Shown piece by piece: positions 12,311 through 24,054 of a DNA stretch of 64,000 bases (the stretch's first letter is position 1; every line of letters begins with the position of its first letter). The position numbers were made by a program, and so were the translations under genes. The stretch is taken from the NCBI GenBank assembly GCA_947044365.1, contig OX345636.1, forward strand, positions 31,206,466 through 31,270,465, given 5' to 3'. Origin of the DNA: Petrosia ficiformis (lineage: Eukaryota > Porifera > Demospongiae > Haplosclerida > Petrosiidae). The notes below the pieces were generated by a model that did not search any database, was not told where the DNA came from, and worked only from the letters and a program-made list of their open reading frames with translations.

Positions 12311-12810
12311 CCATACATCCATTGATCCTTCCAAACATTCATCCATTCATCAATCCATACGTCCATCCATTCCTCCAACTATCCATCCATCAAAACATCC
12401 ATCCATACATAAATCCAAACATACATAGCTCCATCCATCCATCCATTCTTACATCCATCTATCCATCCATCAATTCAAACTTCCACTGTTCCATCCACCC
12501 ATCCATTCCTCCATCTATTCCTTATATCCATCCATCCATCTATACATCCAGCCTTCAATCTATATATTTATATATGTAATTTCTATCTATCTCCCTATTT
12601 TTGTATCCATCTATATATCTATCTATCTATTTTCTATCTATTTCTTTCTCTATCTATCTCTCTGTCTGACTATTTGCCTGTCTGTCTTTCTGTCTAACGA
12701 CAGAATTATACATGTCTACGTATATGTTTATGCATCTATCATTCTGTCTCACTGTCTATTTATTTATTAATCTATCTATGTATCTATCTATCTATTTTTT
12801 GAATAGTCTG
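12310..12810. repeat. Microsatellite tract (ATCC)n then (CTAT)n
   Basis: About 250 bp of degenerate CATC/ATCC tetramers is followed by CTAT and CTGT tetramers. The translated frames are low-complexity artefacts. Confidence 0.9.
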
Positions 12811-12982
12811 TGTATATTAATGTCTCTCAAGTTTAATTCTTTTTCACCAATCAAAATATTTTAGTAATAACCAAACGTTTTGGTAACTTCTCTACTGCCT
12901 TTATCAATGGTACAATACAATACAAAAAATCAGCGCATATATATACTACTTAGAAAAACAAAAGTCACACACAAACATTAAG

Positions 12983-13114
12983 TCATGCACCAATGATTTA
13001 AGTGGTCACACGCCAACATCAAAGTCATGCACCAGTGATTGTAGTGGTCATACGCAAACATCAAAGTGATGCTCCAGTGATTGTAGTGGTCACATGCAAA
13101 CATCAAAGTCATGC
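12983..13114. repeat. Forty-two-bp tandem repeat, three copies
   Basis: Units with the landmark TGATTGTAGTGGTCA and ending CATCAAAG are repeated about three times, with a partial fourth. The period is 42 bp, 14 codons, which explains the repetitive minus-strand frame. Confidence 0.8.
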
Positions 13115-13179
13115 TATATATATTGATTATAGTGGTGGACTGTGATCTTTTAGTCAACATGAGAAGCAAGTATATCTAT

Positions 13180-13575
13180 CATCTCTCAGACAGTCAGTCT
13201 GCTTGTCTATTTGTCTGTCTGCTGTCTGTTTTTTCGTCTGTCTGTCTGTCTCTTTGACTGTCTGTCTGTCTGTCTGTCTCTGTAGTGATTCGTTTTTGTA
13301 CCTGTCTATCAACTTAAATACATCTACCTATCTATTTATCTATGTATGTCTTTTTCTACTTATCCATTTATGAACCCATCTATTTATTTATGCATCTATT
13401 GATCTGTATATGTATACATGTATCAAAGCATTTATATATCTATCTATTAATCATTTAATTCTCTATGTATTACTCTATTTGTCTACTATCAATCTATTTA
13501 TCTATCTATCAACCTGTCTCTCTTTCTGTGTAGTTATATATAATATATCTACTTATTTATCTATGAAGTTATTAT
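13180..13575. repeat. Microsatellite tract (TCTG)n and (CTAT)n
   Basis: Pyrimidine-rich tetramers, first TCTG and then CTAT, with interruptions. No gene. Confidence 0.85.
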
Positions 13576-13604
13576 TATTAATCTTCAAACCCAGCACACA
13601 AATC

Positions 13605-13700
13605 GATAAAACCTACACCCTAAATAATAAACAGTAAAATCTAACACTAAACACTAAACCCTAAACACTAAATCCTAAATCCTAAGCCCTACCTAACTAC
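13605..13700. repeat. Degenerate telomere-like repeat (CCCTAAA-type)
   Basis: The tract contains ACCCTAAA, ACACTAAACCCTAAACACTA and ATCCTAAATCCTAAGCCCTA. These are variants of a heptamer like the plant-type telomere repeat rather than the hexamer CCCTAA usual in animals. It leads straight into a CTAC tetramer tract, so it may simply be part of the microsatellite cluster. Confidence 0.55.
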
Positions 13701-13855
13701 CAACCTACCTACTTATATTCCTACCTCGACAGCTAACTATATACCTAACTACATACCTAACTATCTGCTTACCTACCCACCTACCTACCTACCCGACTAC
13801 CTACTTACCTACCCACCTACCTACCCACATACCTACCTACCTACCCACCAGGATT
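13700..13855. repeat. Microsatellite tract (CTAC)n
   Basis: CTAC and CCAC tetramers, interrupted. Confidence 0.9.
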
Positions 13856-13887
13856 AATTCTAGGAATGTAGTCTTGTAATATTACAA

Positions 13888-14075
13888 CATGCACTTTCTG
13901 GTTTATAACGTATTATTTCCTCTTATGTTTTATTAGTTCTTCTTAGGTACTCACTAGTTAGGAACATATTCTTGTCAGAATAGAATCCTATTTCAATTGT
14001 TTGTTATTTCTCTTATCTTACTTTCTGGAGATGAAAGTCATGAAATTTTGTAAATATCATTTGTTATTCATGTTC
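13888..14075. repeat. Dispersed repeat A, copy 2
   Basis: Direct copy of 11770-12000 with a small internal deletion. It marks the right border of the microsatellite cluster. Confidence 0.7.
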
Positions 14076-15755
14076 TGTTTACATGATTTTATTCCCTTCG
14101 GTCATAGATTAAGTCATTAGAATAATAAATGCACTCATTAACATGTTTAGTTTTCCCTAAATATTGGAGTAGTTTATAAGCCATAGAGTCTAGGAGACCA
14201 AATTTGATGTTCCATAGTGTACCAGTCATGTAATAATTACATTTCAGGAATATAGGGTCTAACTATGGTTCTCACGAGGCTCCTATGGCAAGGTGCTACA
14301 CATTTGTATTAGCTGCTAGCACTCTTCTTAGCCTACCCATAATACCTTTCTTAAAGAAAATTGATAATGCCTGGATGATACTGATATAATCATAATGTCT
14401 GCCAAAATCAGAATCACACTGTCTTTCATCATCAGTTGTTTCTTACCTGCCACAATCTTTGCCTTATTTTTAGGAGCCATTCTTATACATATGTATACAT
14501 ATATGCCTTGGCTACATGATTATAATTAATAATTCATTAATAATTTATAATGAATATTTAATTTGATTATTTTGCACCCTTTTATTTGAAATCATGGTAA
14601 GTACCCTGGGTGTAACATTAGGGTTCAAATCTGAAAATAATTGATGTAGTAATTCCTCTCAACGCTATTTTAATTCCAAATTCGTCATGTGGCATTGTAA
14701 GTTCATTTCCTGAGGTTATTAATGATATTCATTTGATGATGGCATTGATATTTATTATAATCCGATAGTTGTCTCCATTTGACGGATGGATGTCTTTTGT
14801 GGAAACTAAATGAAGTTTTAAGCTTTTAGTGACGAATGATAAGTACACCATTTATGACGAGTGTTGTGTATACAATTCGTAACAAATGAAACACTATTGT
14901 GTTTTTAAAAGCTGTTCAACCAACCTTTCACAAAGACAGGATAATAAATTTGCTTTAAAATGGTAGAAATATCAAAACTAAACAGGAAAGTTAGAATTAA
15001 GTGATTAGCGATGCTAAGTGTGGGTGATGTTACTGATTACTGTACTTTCAAACACTGATCTTGATGTTTTCCCACATCTATCAAAACATGATTTGTTATG
15101 TTTCGCTTTCTTAGAAGGTCATTTGTGTAACTCTCTGTAGGGGTGAAGTGGAATTTGTTTTCCAATATGCACACTATGATAAATCTGTCTGTTCACACTT
15201 TGCCCTCTTCCTCATTGAATTTTCTAAATGAAACCCATCTCTGACAAATTTGTTATGATCAATCAGGTGATGTGATATTTATCACTAACATCCAGTCATA
15301 ATAACCTGTAGATTACATAACATTTAAACAATGTGATATCGCTTCCAGGTTAATAGGTTTATCATATATTTACCAAGGAAACATTATAATTGTAATTATC
15401 AAATATAATTATTTTATTAAGAGATTCATAACTGAAGATGAGAACCAACATATAATACAAAACAGGATATTAAACATCAAGTAAAAAGTGATCATTATTT
15501 TTCAGGTTTATACATGTATATATCAACATGATTAGAGGTTTATATGTAAAATAAATATTTCAACACTAAATTAAATGATCATGATGAATGTGAATGATCT
15601 TTAATGTATTAATATAATGTATTATTTTATATATTTAGGAAGAGATCATGAAGTTGAGGAGTGTCTGTGGTATTTGAAGAGGACCTGCCTATACTGATGA
15701 CAAATCTCTGAAGAAAAAGACACTAGAATGGAAGTATCTTCTTCCAATTATGAAG
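14076..15755. other. No gene recognised
   Basis: AT-rich. A short minus-strand peptide with ENKFHFTPTESYTNDLL can be read at about 15110-15180, but the frame is broken and I cannot assign it. Confidence 0.4.
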
Positions 15756-15756
15756 G

Positions 15757-15890
15757 TTCAATGGATGGATTGACGGATGGACAGATGGATGGATGTATGG
15801 ATGGATGGATGGATGGATAGATGGATGGGTGGATAGATGAACAAATGGATGGATGGATGGATGGATGAATGGATGGATGTATAGGTCACT
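15757..15890. repeat. Microsatellite tract (GGAT)n
   Basis: About 130 bp of GGAT/GGAC tetramers. Confidence 0.95.
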
Positions 15891-16012
15891 GCTTACATTT
15901 CTAAACAGGTTTGCCTTGAAGATGCACTACATGTACATGTTCATACCAAGATATTGGACTATTCCTTCTCTGAAGTATATATACATCTGTCTGTTTATTC
16001 ATCTGTACTGTA

Positions 16013-16104
16013 CACTCTCATTTTCATTTTTCCATTGCCTCAGGTGTCTTTCTTTCTTTCTTTCTTTCTTTCTTTTTTTCCTTCTACATCTCTGATAACA
16101 TCAT
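16013..16104 (+). mobile_element. Tail fragment of the tRNA-like dispersed repeat (copy 3)
   Basis: It matches only the 3' part of the repeats at 22683-22901 and 43493-43704: TTTTTCCATTGCCTCAGGTG, then (CTTT)n, then TCTCTGATAACATCA. The tRNA-like core is missing, so this is a truncated copy. Confidence 0.75.
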
Positions 16105-16139
16105 GTATGTCTGTTTGTCTAAATGTCTGTCTGTTCATA

Positions 16140-16285
16140 TGTACACATGTCAATTTCAATGATTGTACATACATACATTCGTACATATGTACATACATGC
16201 ATACATGTGTACACATGCACATACACGTGCACATACACGTGCACATAAGTACACACAAGTGTACATGCATACATATACATGCTTA
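16140..16285. repeat. ACAT/GTAC-rich simple repeat
   Basis: Alternating ACATACATGTACAC-type sequence. Cysteine- and histidine-rich frames on both strands are artefacts of it. Confidence 0.85.
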
Positions 16286-16290
16286 CAAAC

Positions 16291-16809
16291 CAGGGTTGAG
16301 TCAAGCCCTGTAAAAAAATAGCTTAAGCACAAGCTCAAGCCCCTCAAATTTTATCAAGCTCGAGCTAAAGCCCCAGTCCATCTAATTTAAATTAGACTTA
16401 AGTTTAAGCACAAGCCCTTGGTTAAAAGGCATAAGTCCGAGCCTTTTCTTTGGACAATTGGTAATAAACATTTATTTACAAGAAACAACATCACAATTAG
16501 ATGTTATGAACATCACTTGTTCAAATCTTGAGTCACTGAATTTATTGCATCATGATTGTGTAAATATTCACACTTGCTTTGCTGAAGCAAATGTGTTAAT
16601 CAAAAATGTTTGCACTTTGCAATGATACTTTTCATTATCTGAAAAAACATTTTATGAACTCAAAGTGGGCTTAAGTACAAGCCCAGTAATAATCACTTGA
16701 GCTTAAGTACAAACAAGCTCAAGCTCTTGAGGTTGTAAACAATAAAGGGCATCAAGCCCTCTCAAGCTCTTGATAAACCTGGGCTAAGCTCATGCTTGAC
16801 ACAACCCTG
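16291..16809. mobile_element. 519-bp MITE with CAGGGTTG termini
   Basis: The ends are inverted. The left end begins CAGGGTTGAGTCAAGC and the right end, read inward, begins CAGGGTTGTGTCAAGC. The interior is rich in short AAGCTCAAGC-type inverted motifs. CAGGG ends are typical of hAT-derived MITEs. Flanking octamers (TTACAAAC and GTACATGT) match only partly, so the target duplication is eroded or absent. Confidence 0.8.
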
Positions 16810-18800
16810 GTACATGTACATACGTACATAAATACTAGGGACGTGTGATATGTCTTTAAAATTGTACATTGCTGCCACAAATATCACGAAGCAAGAGAAC
16901 ACATGCAGTATCATGATATTCAAAATAATAATAGAAATGATTATTAAGTGTAAAGGAATATCCTGTTTTGTTATACATGTAGTTGTGAAAATAAAATATT
17001 GATATTTCCATAATCACACATCACTATGTTCAGTGTGATTAAACGTTTACATTTCATATTTGTATTATGAGTGTAGTATAGGACTCACTGTATAGTACTC
17101 ACTATTAAAATGGTTTTATGATTAGTGTTCATAATAATTATTCTAACCACACCCACCTTAACGAAAAGTATACTTATTAATTGTGAGGTATCAGTATCAC
17201 TTTGTTGCATCTGAATGTACATGTGTGTTCTTTGTCTGTAAGTTGCCTCAACATTGCTTATGAACACATCATTACCCAAGAGTGCAAGTGCAAGTTTTCT
17301 TCTGTTTTATTCTCCCAACACTCCCTCTAGAACAAGCTAGAAAGCAAGTATATACATCACACATACATACATCAATATGCTTGTTATTTTAAGTGCCCTA
17401 AGATAACTTCAAAGTACATGTAACATCAAAAAGCAGACACTTGATGAATGAAAGTGCTGCCTAACTACATCAATAGAATAGAATGTCAGCATACCACCAC
17501 TACATTGTAACATGTTTCTTAATGATTACTTCTCTTGTTTTGATGTTAGAAGCTTGCAAAAATGACAACATAGGATCTGACAAATTAATAATGATATTCA
17601 CACTAAGCTATCCAAACCTCTTATATAAGTACTGGAAATAGATGACTAGTGTACCATCTGTTACAACAACATGTAATTTACTCAACAAGTCTTACAGTTA
17701 TTGCACTGAGTTTATGTATTCAACTAACTTCAATAATTAATCACACCTTTTTTGTAATAAATACTAGCTGCAATGTGGTAACAGCATGGTGACATTTTAT
17801 TGTGTAATGACATGATTATAAATTTCATTTGTCAGATAAAACAATTCAAGTAATACAATAGTGAATAGTACATTATTAATAAAGGTGCTGTCGAATATTG
17901 ATTGAATCTGGGTACGAATTTCATTTTTGCAAGCTTTAAGACGAGGCAAGTGAACACCATTAAATTTGTTGTGTAAAAATCAAACTTCAGTGTAGGTACT
18001 TGTATAATTTTACTTGCAGAGAAAGTACAAAAGTGTCCTAACCTATGTGGTGTCCAATAATTAATTATTCTTATACTGTATGTAATGTGCATAATTTATA
18101 ATTATAATCACTAATTTTTTGCTATATATTTTATAGGATTCATTTGAAAAGGATCAGATTATAGTCTAGATGTATCGAAGAGAAAAGGAAAAGTTTTTTT
18201 TGCAAGATTTATCTTGCCTCGTTTATTATAAGATATTTTCGCATTGACTGAATTCAATACAGATTAATTATGTTTACAAGTAAAATGAATTAAGATAAAT
18301 CTAAATTGAGTAATTAATAGTGGTTTCAATTAAAGCTGTTGCTATGGAAGCTAAACGTTTACATAACTTTAACAAAGCTGGTTTGGTGGAGAATAATATC
18401 CTGGATTCAAGTGTTTGTACATGTGCTAATTATCTTTCATTTCTTAGATATCTGGTGCATCTGTTTACTAATGATTGTAGTCTTCCATTTCAGTTTAGCT
18501 GAAAATGTGTAATATAATCAATGATTATGGCTAGTTTTGATCAAGTAATATCTGTTTCTATACAGCATCTTGGATCTTCTGATCTTGTTCCAACTCAGGA
18601 CAAGATCTTTACTAGGTTATTATGTACTACAAATTGATATACTCATGTGTTTTGTACATTAATAAAGACAGTTAAATCTAAGCTTTTTTTTATTCTCCAC
18701 TGATAATCTTAAGAGCTTCCCTACAAACCTATATTCAATACCAAACTGGTTTGATACAACAATTAAAAGTAGACTAGTGTGAAAAGACTTCAGTATAGTT
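16810..18800. other. No gene recognised
   Basis: AT-rich, with only short unsupported frames. No repeats were recognised apart from simple sequence. Confidence 0.4.
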
Positions 18801-19403
18801 TACCCTCGCCGCGTAGCGTAGGTGGAACTTGGGTACGGTAATCGTTTTGTCTGTGTGTCTGTTAGCAATTTTCCTCGAAAAATGAAAACTTTAAAATTTA
18901 AATGGGGTTCTGGTAGACTTAAAATTATACTAGGAAAAAAAATAACGTAGGAATTCTTCTAAAACCTTTTGGTTGTAAAGTTATGACAATTTTAACCCTT
19001 TTAACGCGCTGGGCGTGTGTATACAAATATTTCACCCACGTGGAGGGTGTGTTGACTGTTGAGGTCAGCAGTTCACTGAAGGTCACTATGTTTCTTTGTG
19101 ATTTATAAAGGCTAAAACGTTTGTTGGAGGCTTTCTAGAGGGTAGATTCAATGATAGTTTTGTATCTAGACGCTATATCTTTACCTGAGTATGCAGGAAA
19201 TGAGAGCGTTTTAGTCAGTTTTTCATCTGGACTATATCTTACTACTGTGACTATTCTTTTGGAGTTTGAGGTAAGTAGATAGTATAGTTTAGTGTAAATA
19301 TCATAATAATTATCTGTCACTTTTGGTGTCACTTTTGGGACCAACCCCCATTCAAATATGTCAAACATTGGAACAAGTAACAGTATTGTACACATCATAA
19401 TTA

Positions 19404-19918
19404 TTAAGGAAAAAAATTGTCAAATGTTGTCAGTTTTAAACTTCTGTATCTCTTTCTTGCAGCTAGATCTCTAATTTCCTTTAGCAACAGTATTGCTGTG
19501 CATTTCTCTTGCTGCTCATTGAACAGCTTTCTCGCACAACACAGGTCCACTAACTGCCATGTTTTGGCTTCTTTTTTGAATAAACCATTGATAAAGGGCC
19601 TCATCTAGTTTATCATCTTCAGCTGTTTGCATTATTTTGTGTTTTTTGGTGGATATGTAGAGTGAATTCATATTTACCGCGGATTTTCTTTCAAATCGGC
19701 AACTGTAGATTTCCCTATCCCATATTCAAATGATAAGAAAGCTTGACTTTCTCCTTTTGAGAGGCGATCTAATATTTCCAGTTTCTTCTCAATAGATAAG
19801 ACAATACGTTTTCTCCTGCCATTGGCCATTGTGCGTTATTTAGAATATACACATGACTGGCATGCACGGATAATCCGTCTGGATAATAATTGAGGTCCGG
19901 ATAACCGAGGGTCTACTG
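19404..19918 (-). pseudogene. pogo/Tigger transposase N-terminal relic with terminal repeat
   Basis: From 19918 the minus strand begins CAGTAGACCCTCGGTTATCC next to a TA dinucleotide (19919-19920), a typical Tigger terminus. The coding start is ATG at 19829, with KRIVLSIEKKLEILDRLSKG and YGIGKSTVADLKEN forming the first CENP-B-like helix-turn-helix. A second block, about 19640-19525, reads DEALYQWFIQKRSQ and MAVSGPVLCEKA, typical of the CENPB-type DNA-binding domain. Family proteins run about 500-600 residues with a DDE domain. Here a stop (or donor-like GGTAAAT) ends the first block at 19674, a stop follows EKAVQ, and no DDE domain is visible. It is a relic. Confidence 0.8.
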
Positions 19919-20043
19919 TACTTTAGTGATACAAATGCTGTGAATGTTGAGTATTATGATTATGGTAACTTGACATGAAGATAGATTTGAGATGTATGTA
20001 TATATTTTATATAGCTATAAAGATTACAGGTATCTTTTTGTGT

Positions 20044-20790
20044 TTACTCTAATATGGTGCGCAGTTCAAAGCAGGGTGCTGCACATAATGCAACTCCACA
20101 TTTTTGACATATAAATAGTCATTTTTCTTTTTCCCTTTTTCCTATCACTACAGATGCTGCAGTCCAATTGATGTTGTTTTCCTTGCTCTGGGATCTTAGA
20201 CGGAAAGTGCCTTTCAGTGAGTCTGGAAACAGGAGGTGCAGATGTTCGCTGTGTTAGTGAATCATTGAAATATATGCCAGCTTTCAATAATAAATCTTTT
20301 GACAGTTTGATTCTAAACTGCTCATGTGTAAGGTAACGGTCTTGTTTTGATTGTTGATACATAATGTATACATTTACAATACTCAGATCTAACAGGTGAA
20401 AAGTAACTCTTTTCTACCATTTTACTGATCTATGGTTGAAACCATAGTAGGACAAAAGCAGTCCACACCACCCATATAGCTATTGTATTGCTCTATCATT
20501 TTAGGGTTTTGTATATCCTCTTGTCCACCAGTTGCATGTTTTGTTCGTCGCCTCTTACTAACCATATCATCATTGTGTACAGTACTTATCATAGTTACTA
20601 AGCGTTTGTCCATCCATTGAAAAGCAATCCAGTTATTCCCAAAGTTCTTGCTTTTAACTTCTCCCTTGTCAATTTTTTGTCCTTCATCCATTCTTTTGGC
20701 ATCCCCTTTCTGTTGACCTTCACAGTACCACAAGCTTCATAACCAAGTTCTTTTAATTTTGTATCAGAGAGTACGGTAGTGCTCTCTATG
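20044..20790 (-). pseudogene. piggyBac transposase, C-terminal half, broken
   Basis: Blocks in order on the minus strand are GYEACGTVKVNRKGMPKEW (about 20740-20685), KDKR-like WMDKRLVTMISTVHNDDM, QNPKMIEQYNSYMGGVDCF (about 20510-20455), LSYYGFNHRSVKW, FHLLDLSIVNVYIMYQQSK, HEQFRIKLSKDL, and a cysteine-rich end with CSIC and CQKCGVALCAAPCFELRT. The YNSYMGGVD block is characteristic of the piggyBac DDE_Tnp_1_7 domain, and the last CxxC pairs form its C-terminal zinc ribbon. Damage includes a frame change near 20680, another near 20450, a TGG-to-TAG stop after SVKW (about 20415) and a frame change near 20105. The natural stop is at 20044. The N-terminal half is missing, replaced upstream by the shared module. 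Confidence 0.85.
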
Positions 20791-21180
20791 TAGGGATGTC
20801 CCGGAAATAAATGGCCGCCCATGCATTTCAATTGCAAGTGGTAAGCTGAAATCTCTGCTAATATATACAGATAAGTTAAAATATACATAAAGCTTATAAT
20901 ACAAAAACCTTTTAGATGTCCAGAGATCTTCGTTAATGTAGAGATCCGGCGAGTAGCAAAACTGGCAAAATCTTCATATTATTGACTATTATTATTCACT
21001 ATTAATCCTCTTTTTGATAAAAAATAGATTTCTACGTTTCTGAAGCTATTAAAGTTGTAGCACAAATACAAATATATTTTAAGTTAAATTCACGGGAACA
21101 AACTTCGTACGGTTCTGTTTCTTGACCTAGACAGCGAATACTTTCAGCCACTACAGCATGATAGGACGCCATTTTTAATA
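20770..21180 (-). repeat. Dispersed exon-like module (copy 2, inverted relative to copy 1)
   Basis: It matches 6500-6935 on the opposite strand. The minus-strand frame begins ATGGCGTCC at about 21175 (MASYHAVVAESIRCLGQE), is broken near 21025, and contains EDFASFATRRISTLTKI and GHPYIESTTVLSD. The last peptide joins the piggyBac transposase block directly, so at least the 3' end of the module may be transposase coding sequence. Confidence 0.6.
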
Positions 21181-21265
21181 AATCACACCCTTTAAAACAC
21201 CATTACTTTTAAGAGAATGAGATCGTGTTCTACAAAACAGATACGTTGTATAATACTTTATTATA

Positions 21266-21556
21266 CATATCATCACTTCCACAATAGCAAAATTTGTAAA
21301 CCCAGATGATACTGAACTGTCCATGTACAAATTAGTCAGTAGTATAACTGAATGTGCTTCTGTACTGCATATCACCACTTCCACGAATAGCAAAATTGTA
21401 AGCCCAAATGATACTGAACTGTCCGTGTACAAATCATTAGTATAGTGAATGTGCTTCTGCACTGCATGTCATCACTTCCATGATAGCAAAATTTGTAAAC
21501 CCAGGTGATACTGAACTGTCCATGTACAAATCATTAGTATAACTGAATGTGTTAGT
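21266..21556. repeat. Tandem repeat of about 100 bp, three copies
   Basis: Copies start near 21266, 21368 and 21465. Each contains AATGATACTGAACTGTCC or GATGATACTGAACTGTCC and CATGTACAAATCATTAGT-type sequence. Confidence 0.85.
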
Positions 21557-22682
21557 TGATCACTCTCAGATAAGAAATTTCATCACAATTGTGCCATTAA
21601 TTCATTGTATACGAAAATAATAAAAAACATTTTAAAAAATGAAAGAGTACGTAGCGATATATATTATTATACTGAGTCATTTAAAAATAGAATCGAAACA
21701 AGAATAATATAGAAACATGTTCAAAAACGAGTGCCGTTGGGATGGGACCCTCGCCTACGTGGCAAAGTAATACAAAGAACTACGATATTTTTCAAAATAA
21801 AATAAAATTTGTGTATGAAACAAACAACACTTTTGTTACATGGAATACACATATAAATATTTATGGGTATTAAAACTGTTTATATCCTAAAAGACAATGA
21901 AAGAAATGTATAATTTATATATATATCTTACATATTATTCTCTGAAAAACAAAGAAGAAGTTCTCAAGTCTACCTCTAAAGTCTCCATGTGAAAACGTGC
22001 AAGAATGCACGTGCACATACCTGTAAGTGGACTAAGTAGCTTTTCTATCTTGCATCAATGGTGGTATAGTAGCAACCATTACCTCGCTTGTTTTTGTTTT
22101 GAAGTGTTTCTTGGCTAGCGACAGCCATGAAACAGGATCACTTGTGTTTTGTGTGTCCGTATTTACTCTCGTTATTGCCCTTGTTTCATCTTAAAGTCGT
22201 GAAATGGGAACTGTGAGTTATAAAAATTGTCATAACTTTTGAACCAAAAGATTTTTGAACAATTCCTATGTTTTTTTTCCTTGTATAATTTGAAGTCTAC
22301 CAGTACCCCGTTTGAAATGTCAATGTTTTTATTTTTCCAGAAAAATTGCTAACACACAGACAGACAGACAGACACACACACACGGACAGACAAAACGATT
22401 ACCATACACTTCTGCCTACGCTACGCGGTGAGGGTAATTATTCATGCCATGCCCACATTTTCCAACACATATGCCTGATACAAAAGAAGATATAATTATA
22501 TACATATGTATTTGATCATGGATATAAAAATCAGACAACTGGCAAATAAGAACTTTGTAAAACGCTTATATTTAAACAATCATTACTCATCCATATTGGT
22601 TAGTAATGTCCACTTAAATATGTAGAAAGCTTTATTACCTTTCTGTGACCTGTTATTAGGATATCTTAACTGTACATATGCC

Positions 22683-22901
22683 TTGTGTCAAGTTAGCCTG
22701 TTCATACAGGCATATGAGATGTTTGATTCGGACCCTGCCGGCTGAGCTGCCTTGGTAGCTGAGTTGGTAGAGCATCTGTCCGGAGTGCAGAGTGTCGTGG
22801 GTTCGAATCCCACCTGAGGCAACTCTCATTTTTCATTTTTCCATTGCTTCAGGTGTCTTTCTTTCTTTCTTTCTTTCTTTCTTTCATCTCTGATAACATC
22901 A
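22683..22901 (+). mobile_element. tRNA-like dispersed repeat, copy 1 (SINE-like)
   Basis: The same composite unit appears inverted at 43493-43704. It has a 5' block (TCAAGTTAGCCTGTTCATAC, then GATTCGGACCCTGCC), a 73-nt tRNA-like core, then TTTTTCCATTGC and CAGGTGTC, a (CTTT)n tract and TCTCTGATAACATCA. Similarity extends on both sides of the tRNA part, so the mobile unit is larger than the tRNA. A tail-only copy lies at 16013-16104 and a 5'-block-only copy at about 41488-41532. Confidence 0.75.
22749..22821 (+). tRNA. tRNA-like sequence, anticodon-position GGA, probably a repeat-borne pseudogene
   Basis: A 73-nt cloverleaf can be drawn. The acceptor stem is GCCTTGG with CTGAGGC (two G-U pairs). 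The D arm lies around GAGTTGGTAGAGC. The anticodon stem is TCTGT/GCAGA with loop CCGGAGT. The T arm is GTGGG-TTCGAAT-CCCAC. The discriminator is A. Loop positions 34-36 read GGA, which would be serine, but the long serine variable arm is absent and the usual U33 is C. One D-stem pair is mismatched. I judge it a tRNA-derived core of a repeat rather than a functional gene. Confidence 0.6.
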
Positions 22902-24054
22902 TTGAATATAGTTGGGTGGTCTTATAATTAATGATATTTATAATGTGTTGATTAGAATCTGTTATACAGTTATTCATGAACCATTTATATAGAAAGGTCA
23001 GAGATTTGATCTGGATATGATGATGATTTGTGATTTTTAACATTTTATATTTAGCTAACATACCACATGTCCTGAAGTAAAGGCCATACTGGAATAAATG
23101 TTCATCTTGTTTAGAATCAAGGTTGAAGTTCACAGCTTCATCATGTGAGTACTAAGGGAAAATTATGTCCTGTGTTATAAGTTGATGTGTGTCAGCTTGT
23201 TAACAGTGTTAGATGAAATGACTGCTTCAGTTCTTCATTTTCCATAAATCTACATGTACATACAAGTGTATATTCCCATTGTTCTACAAAATCATTAAAA
23301 AAGTAATAATAGTAGATAATCAAAATAATAACTATAATTGGCTATTGTGTTTCAGGCATGAGAATGTCAACCAGGACTACTGAATGCTGACATAAACCAA
23401 TCACATCGATAGGATTTCTTGTTTTCAATACTGTAAAATTCTTGTACAATTCCATCTAAACTTTTAACTACTGCATAATTTTTCCATGCATGCAAGCAGA
23501 TCATCACATTTAGGTTTATAAATTACATCATTAACCCTTTACACCTGATAATTACACTGGGTGTTTTCTTTTTACATTCCAAATTTCATTTTCAAGGAAA
23601 ATGTGTTGGTGGAGCTTATGTTTTCACCTCTATAACTCTCCTGTTTTATAATACTAACTTCCTTTGCTCACAGTTGTTAGGAAAGGCATAGATGTAATTT
23701 TTATGCTTCACTATCTGCAGAAGATAGCAAGTTGAAAGTTCAATGGTCACAAGAGCAAAGCCCACACCTTACTTTACTTGCATAACTTCATTTTAAACAA
23801 CACACATGCATGTACATGTACTTTGTTAGATAGAAGATCTTCTAGGAAAGTCATAGATACTAAAATCATGATTCTTTAGTTAGATGAATGAATGTTGGGG
23901 AAAGTATAGTGGTCAGTGTTAATGCTCACATGTCTTTCTTCATTCCAGTCGGCAGTCTTGTGTAGACATTTGGTTGAAAAATCTGAAAATACTTTTTGTG
24001 TGGAATTGCATGTTAATTAATTTTGACATGTTACATGTACACGCATTCGTTTTA
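22902..24054. other. No gene recognised; contains a repeat B fragment
   Basis: The stretch holds a fragment of repeat B at 23308-23412. The sequence around 22910-23235 resembles 35420-35515 (GGGTGGTCTTA, TGTGTTGATT, GCTTCAGT), so the satellite island may be flanked by related DNA. No coding signal was seen. Confidence 0.45.
23308..23412. repeat. Dispersed repeat B, fragment
   Basis: It shares AGTAGATAATCAAAATAATA and GTGTTTCAGGCATGA with the other three copies. The 5' part is missing. Confidence 0.75.

Larger units (their letters stand above)
18803..22434. mobile_element. piggyBac-like element, 3.6 kb, with long terminal inverted repeats
   Basis: The ends are inverted copies. The left begins CCCTCGCCGCGTAGCGTAGG and the right, read inward, begins CCCTCACCGCGTAGCGTAGG. 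Similarity extends about 190-230 bp through GGTAATCGTTTTGTCTGT and TTATGACAATTTT. A 3' piggyBac transposase relic lies inside (20044-20790), and CCC-starting ends fit piggyBac. The flanking tetramers are TTTA and TAAT rather than a clean TTAA, so the target site is not proven. A pogo/Tigger relic, a shared exon-like module and a three-copy 100-bp repeat lie within it. A fragment of the same terminus is present at 51157-51200. Confidence 0.7.

Noticed and set aside
15954..16347. Cysteine/histidine-rich frames suggestive of metal binding
   Set aside because: They come from an ACAT/GTAC simple repeat and occur on both strands.
22749..22821. Functional serine tRNA gene
   Set aside because: Anticodon-position GGA without the long variable arm, C at position 33, and embedding in a dispersed repeat with a second inverted copy make a working tRNA-Ser unlikely.
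23135..24000. Possible gene between the tRNA-like repeat and the satellite
   Set aside because: No frame of useful length and no conserved motif; only a repeat B fragment.
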